A stretch of DNA of 7,258 nt from Nitrospira sp. GTDB lineage: Bacteria; Nitrospirota; Nitrospiria; Nitrospirales; Nitrospiraceae. Each line of letters starts with the position of its first letter. Positions within the stretch are counted from its first letter, which is position 1. The notes below the pieces were generated by a model. It saw only the letters and a program-made list of their open reading frames with translations, ran no database searches and was not told where the DNA came from. Position numbers and translations under genes: made by a program. Location: positions 1 through 7,258 of the forward strand of contig JAOUEB010000061.1 of NCBI GenBank assembly GCA_029858925.1, given 5' to 3'. This document shows positions 7,241 to 7,258 of the stretch, one piece after another.

Positions 7241-7258
7241 AATCGGATCAGGGCATTG

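Noticed and set aside
1..7258. CRISPR array, tRNA or rRNA gene, insertion sequence, phage or plasmid genes
   Set aside because: No regularly spaced long repeats, no tRNA or rRNA-like sequence and no transposase or integrase were seen on either strand. The window looks like ordinary chromosomal housekeeping DNA.

Overview
This 7.26 kb window carries five genes, all on the + strand. They are the 3' part of a phosphoketolase gene (xfp), a DUF1207-family outer-membrane protein, an FtsH AAA+ zinc metalloprotease, and a permease/ATPase pair of the MlaE/MlaF (Ttg2/YrbE-YrbF) lipid-transport type. The genome is GC-rich and the envelope is clearly Gram-negative: there is a predicted outer-membrane beta-barrel and an MCE/Mla-type ABC transporter. 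Phosphoketolase, a DUF1207 barrel, a STAS-MlaE permease and degenerate short-period intergenic repeats together would fit a Nitrospira-like (Nitrospirota) genome. That assignment is an inference from gene types and style; nothing in the window proves it.

Layout. Positions 1-1986 hold the last 661 codons of phosphoketolase. A 153-bp spacer (1987-2139) follows, with two small inverted repeats and a G7 tract that forms part of the next ribosome-binding site. Positions 2140-3108 encode the DUF1207 protein with a signal peptide and a C-terminal aromatic residue. A 137-bp spacer (3109-3245) carries the best promoter candidate of the window, an extended -10, followed by two copies of a palindromic 10-mer just upstream of ftsH (3246-5048). 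A 71-bp spacer without recognisable signals leads to the STAS-MlaE permease (5120-6235). A 112-bp spacer rich in inverted and direct repeats separates it from the MlaF ATPase (6348-7190). The last 68 bp hold a degenerate 7-bp tandem repeat and no convincing gene. No gene-free stretch exceeds 300 bp.

How the genes relate. Phosphoketolase makes acetyl-phosphate from xylulose-5-P or fructose-6-P in the cytoplasm and has no obvious functional link to its neighbours. FtsH (membrane-protein and regulatory proteolysis), the DUF1207 barrel and the Mla-type transporter all act in the envelope. MlaE and MlaF should assemble into one inner-membrane ABC complex. The expected MCE substrate-binding partner (MlaD) is not in the window and may lie downstream. 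I did not find a clearly new system here. The most interesting signals are non-coding: the ftsH leader palindromes, the structured mlaE-mlaF spacer and the heptad repeat after mlaF.
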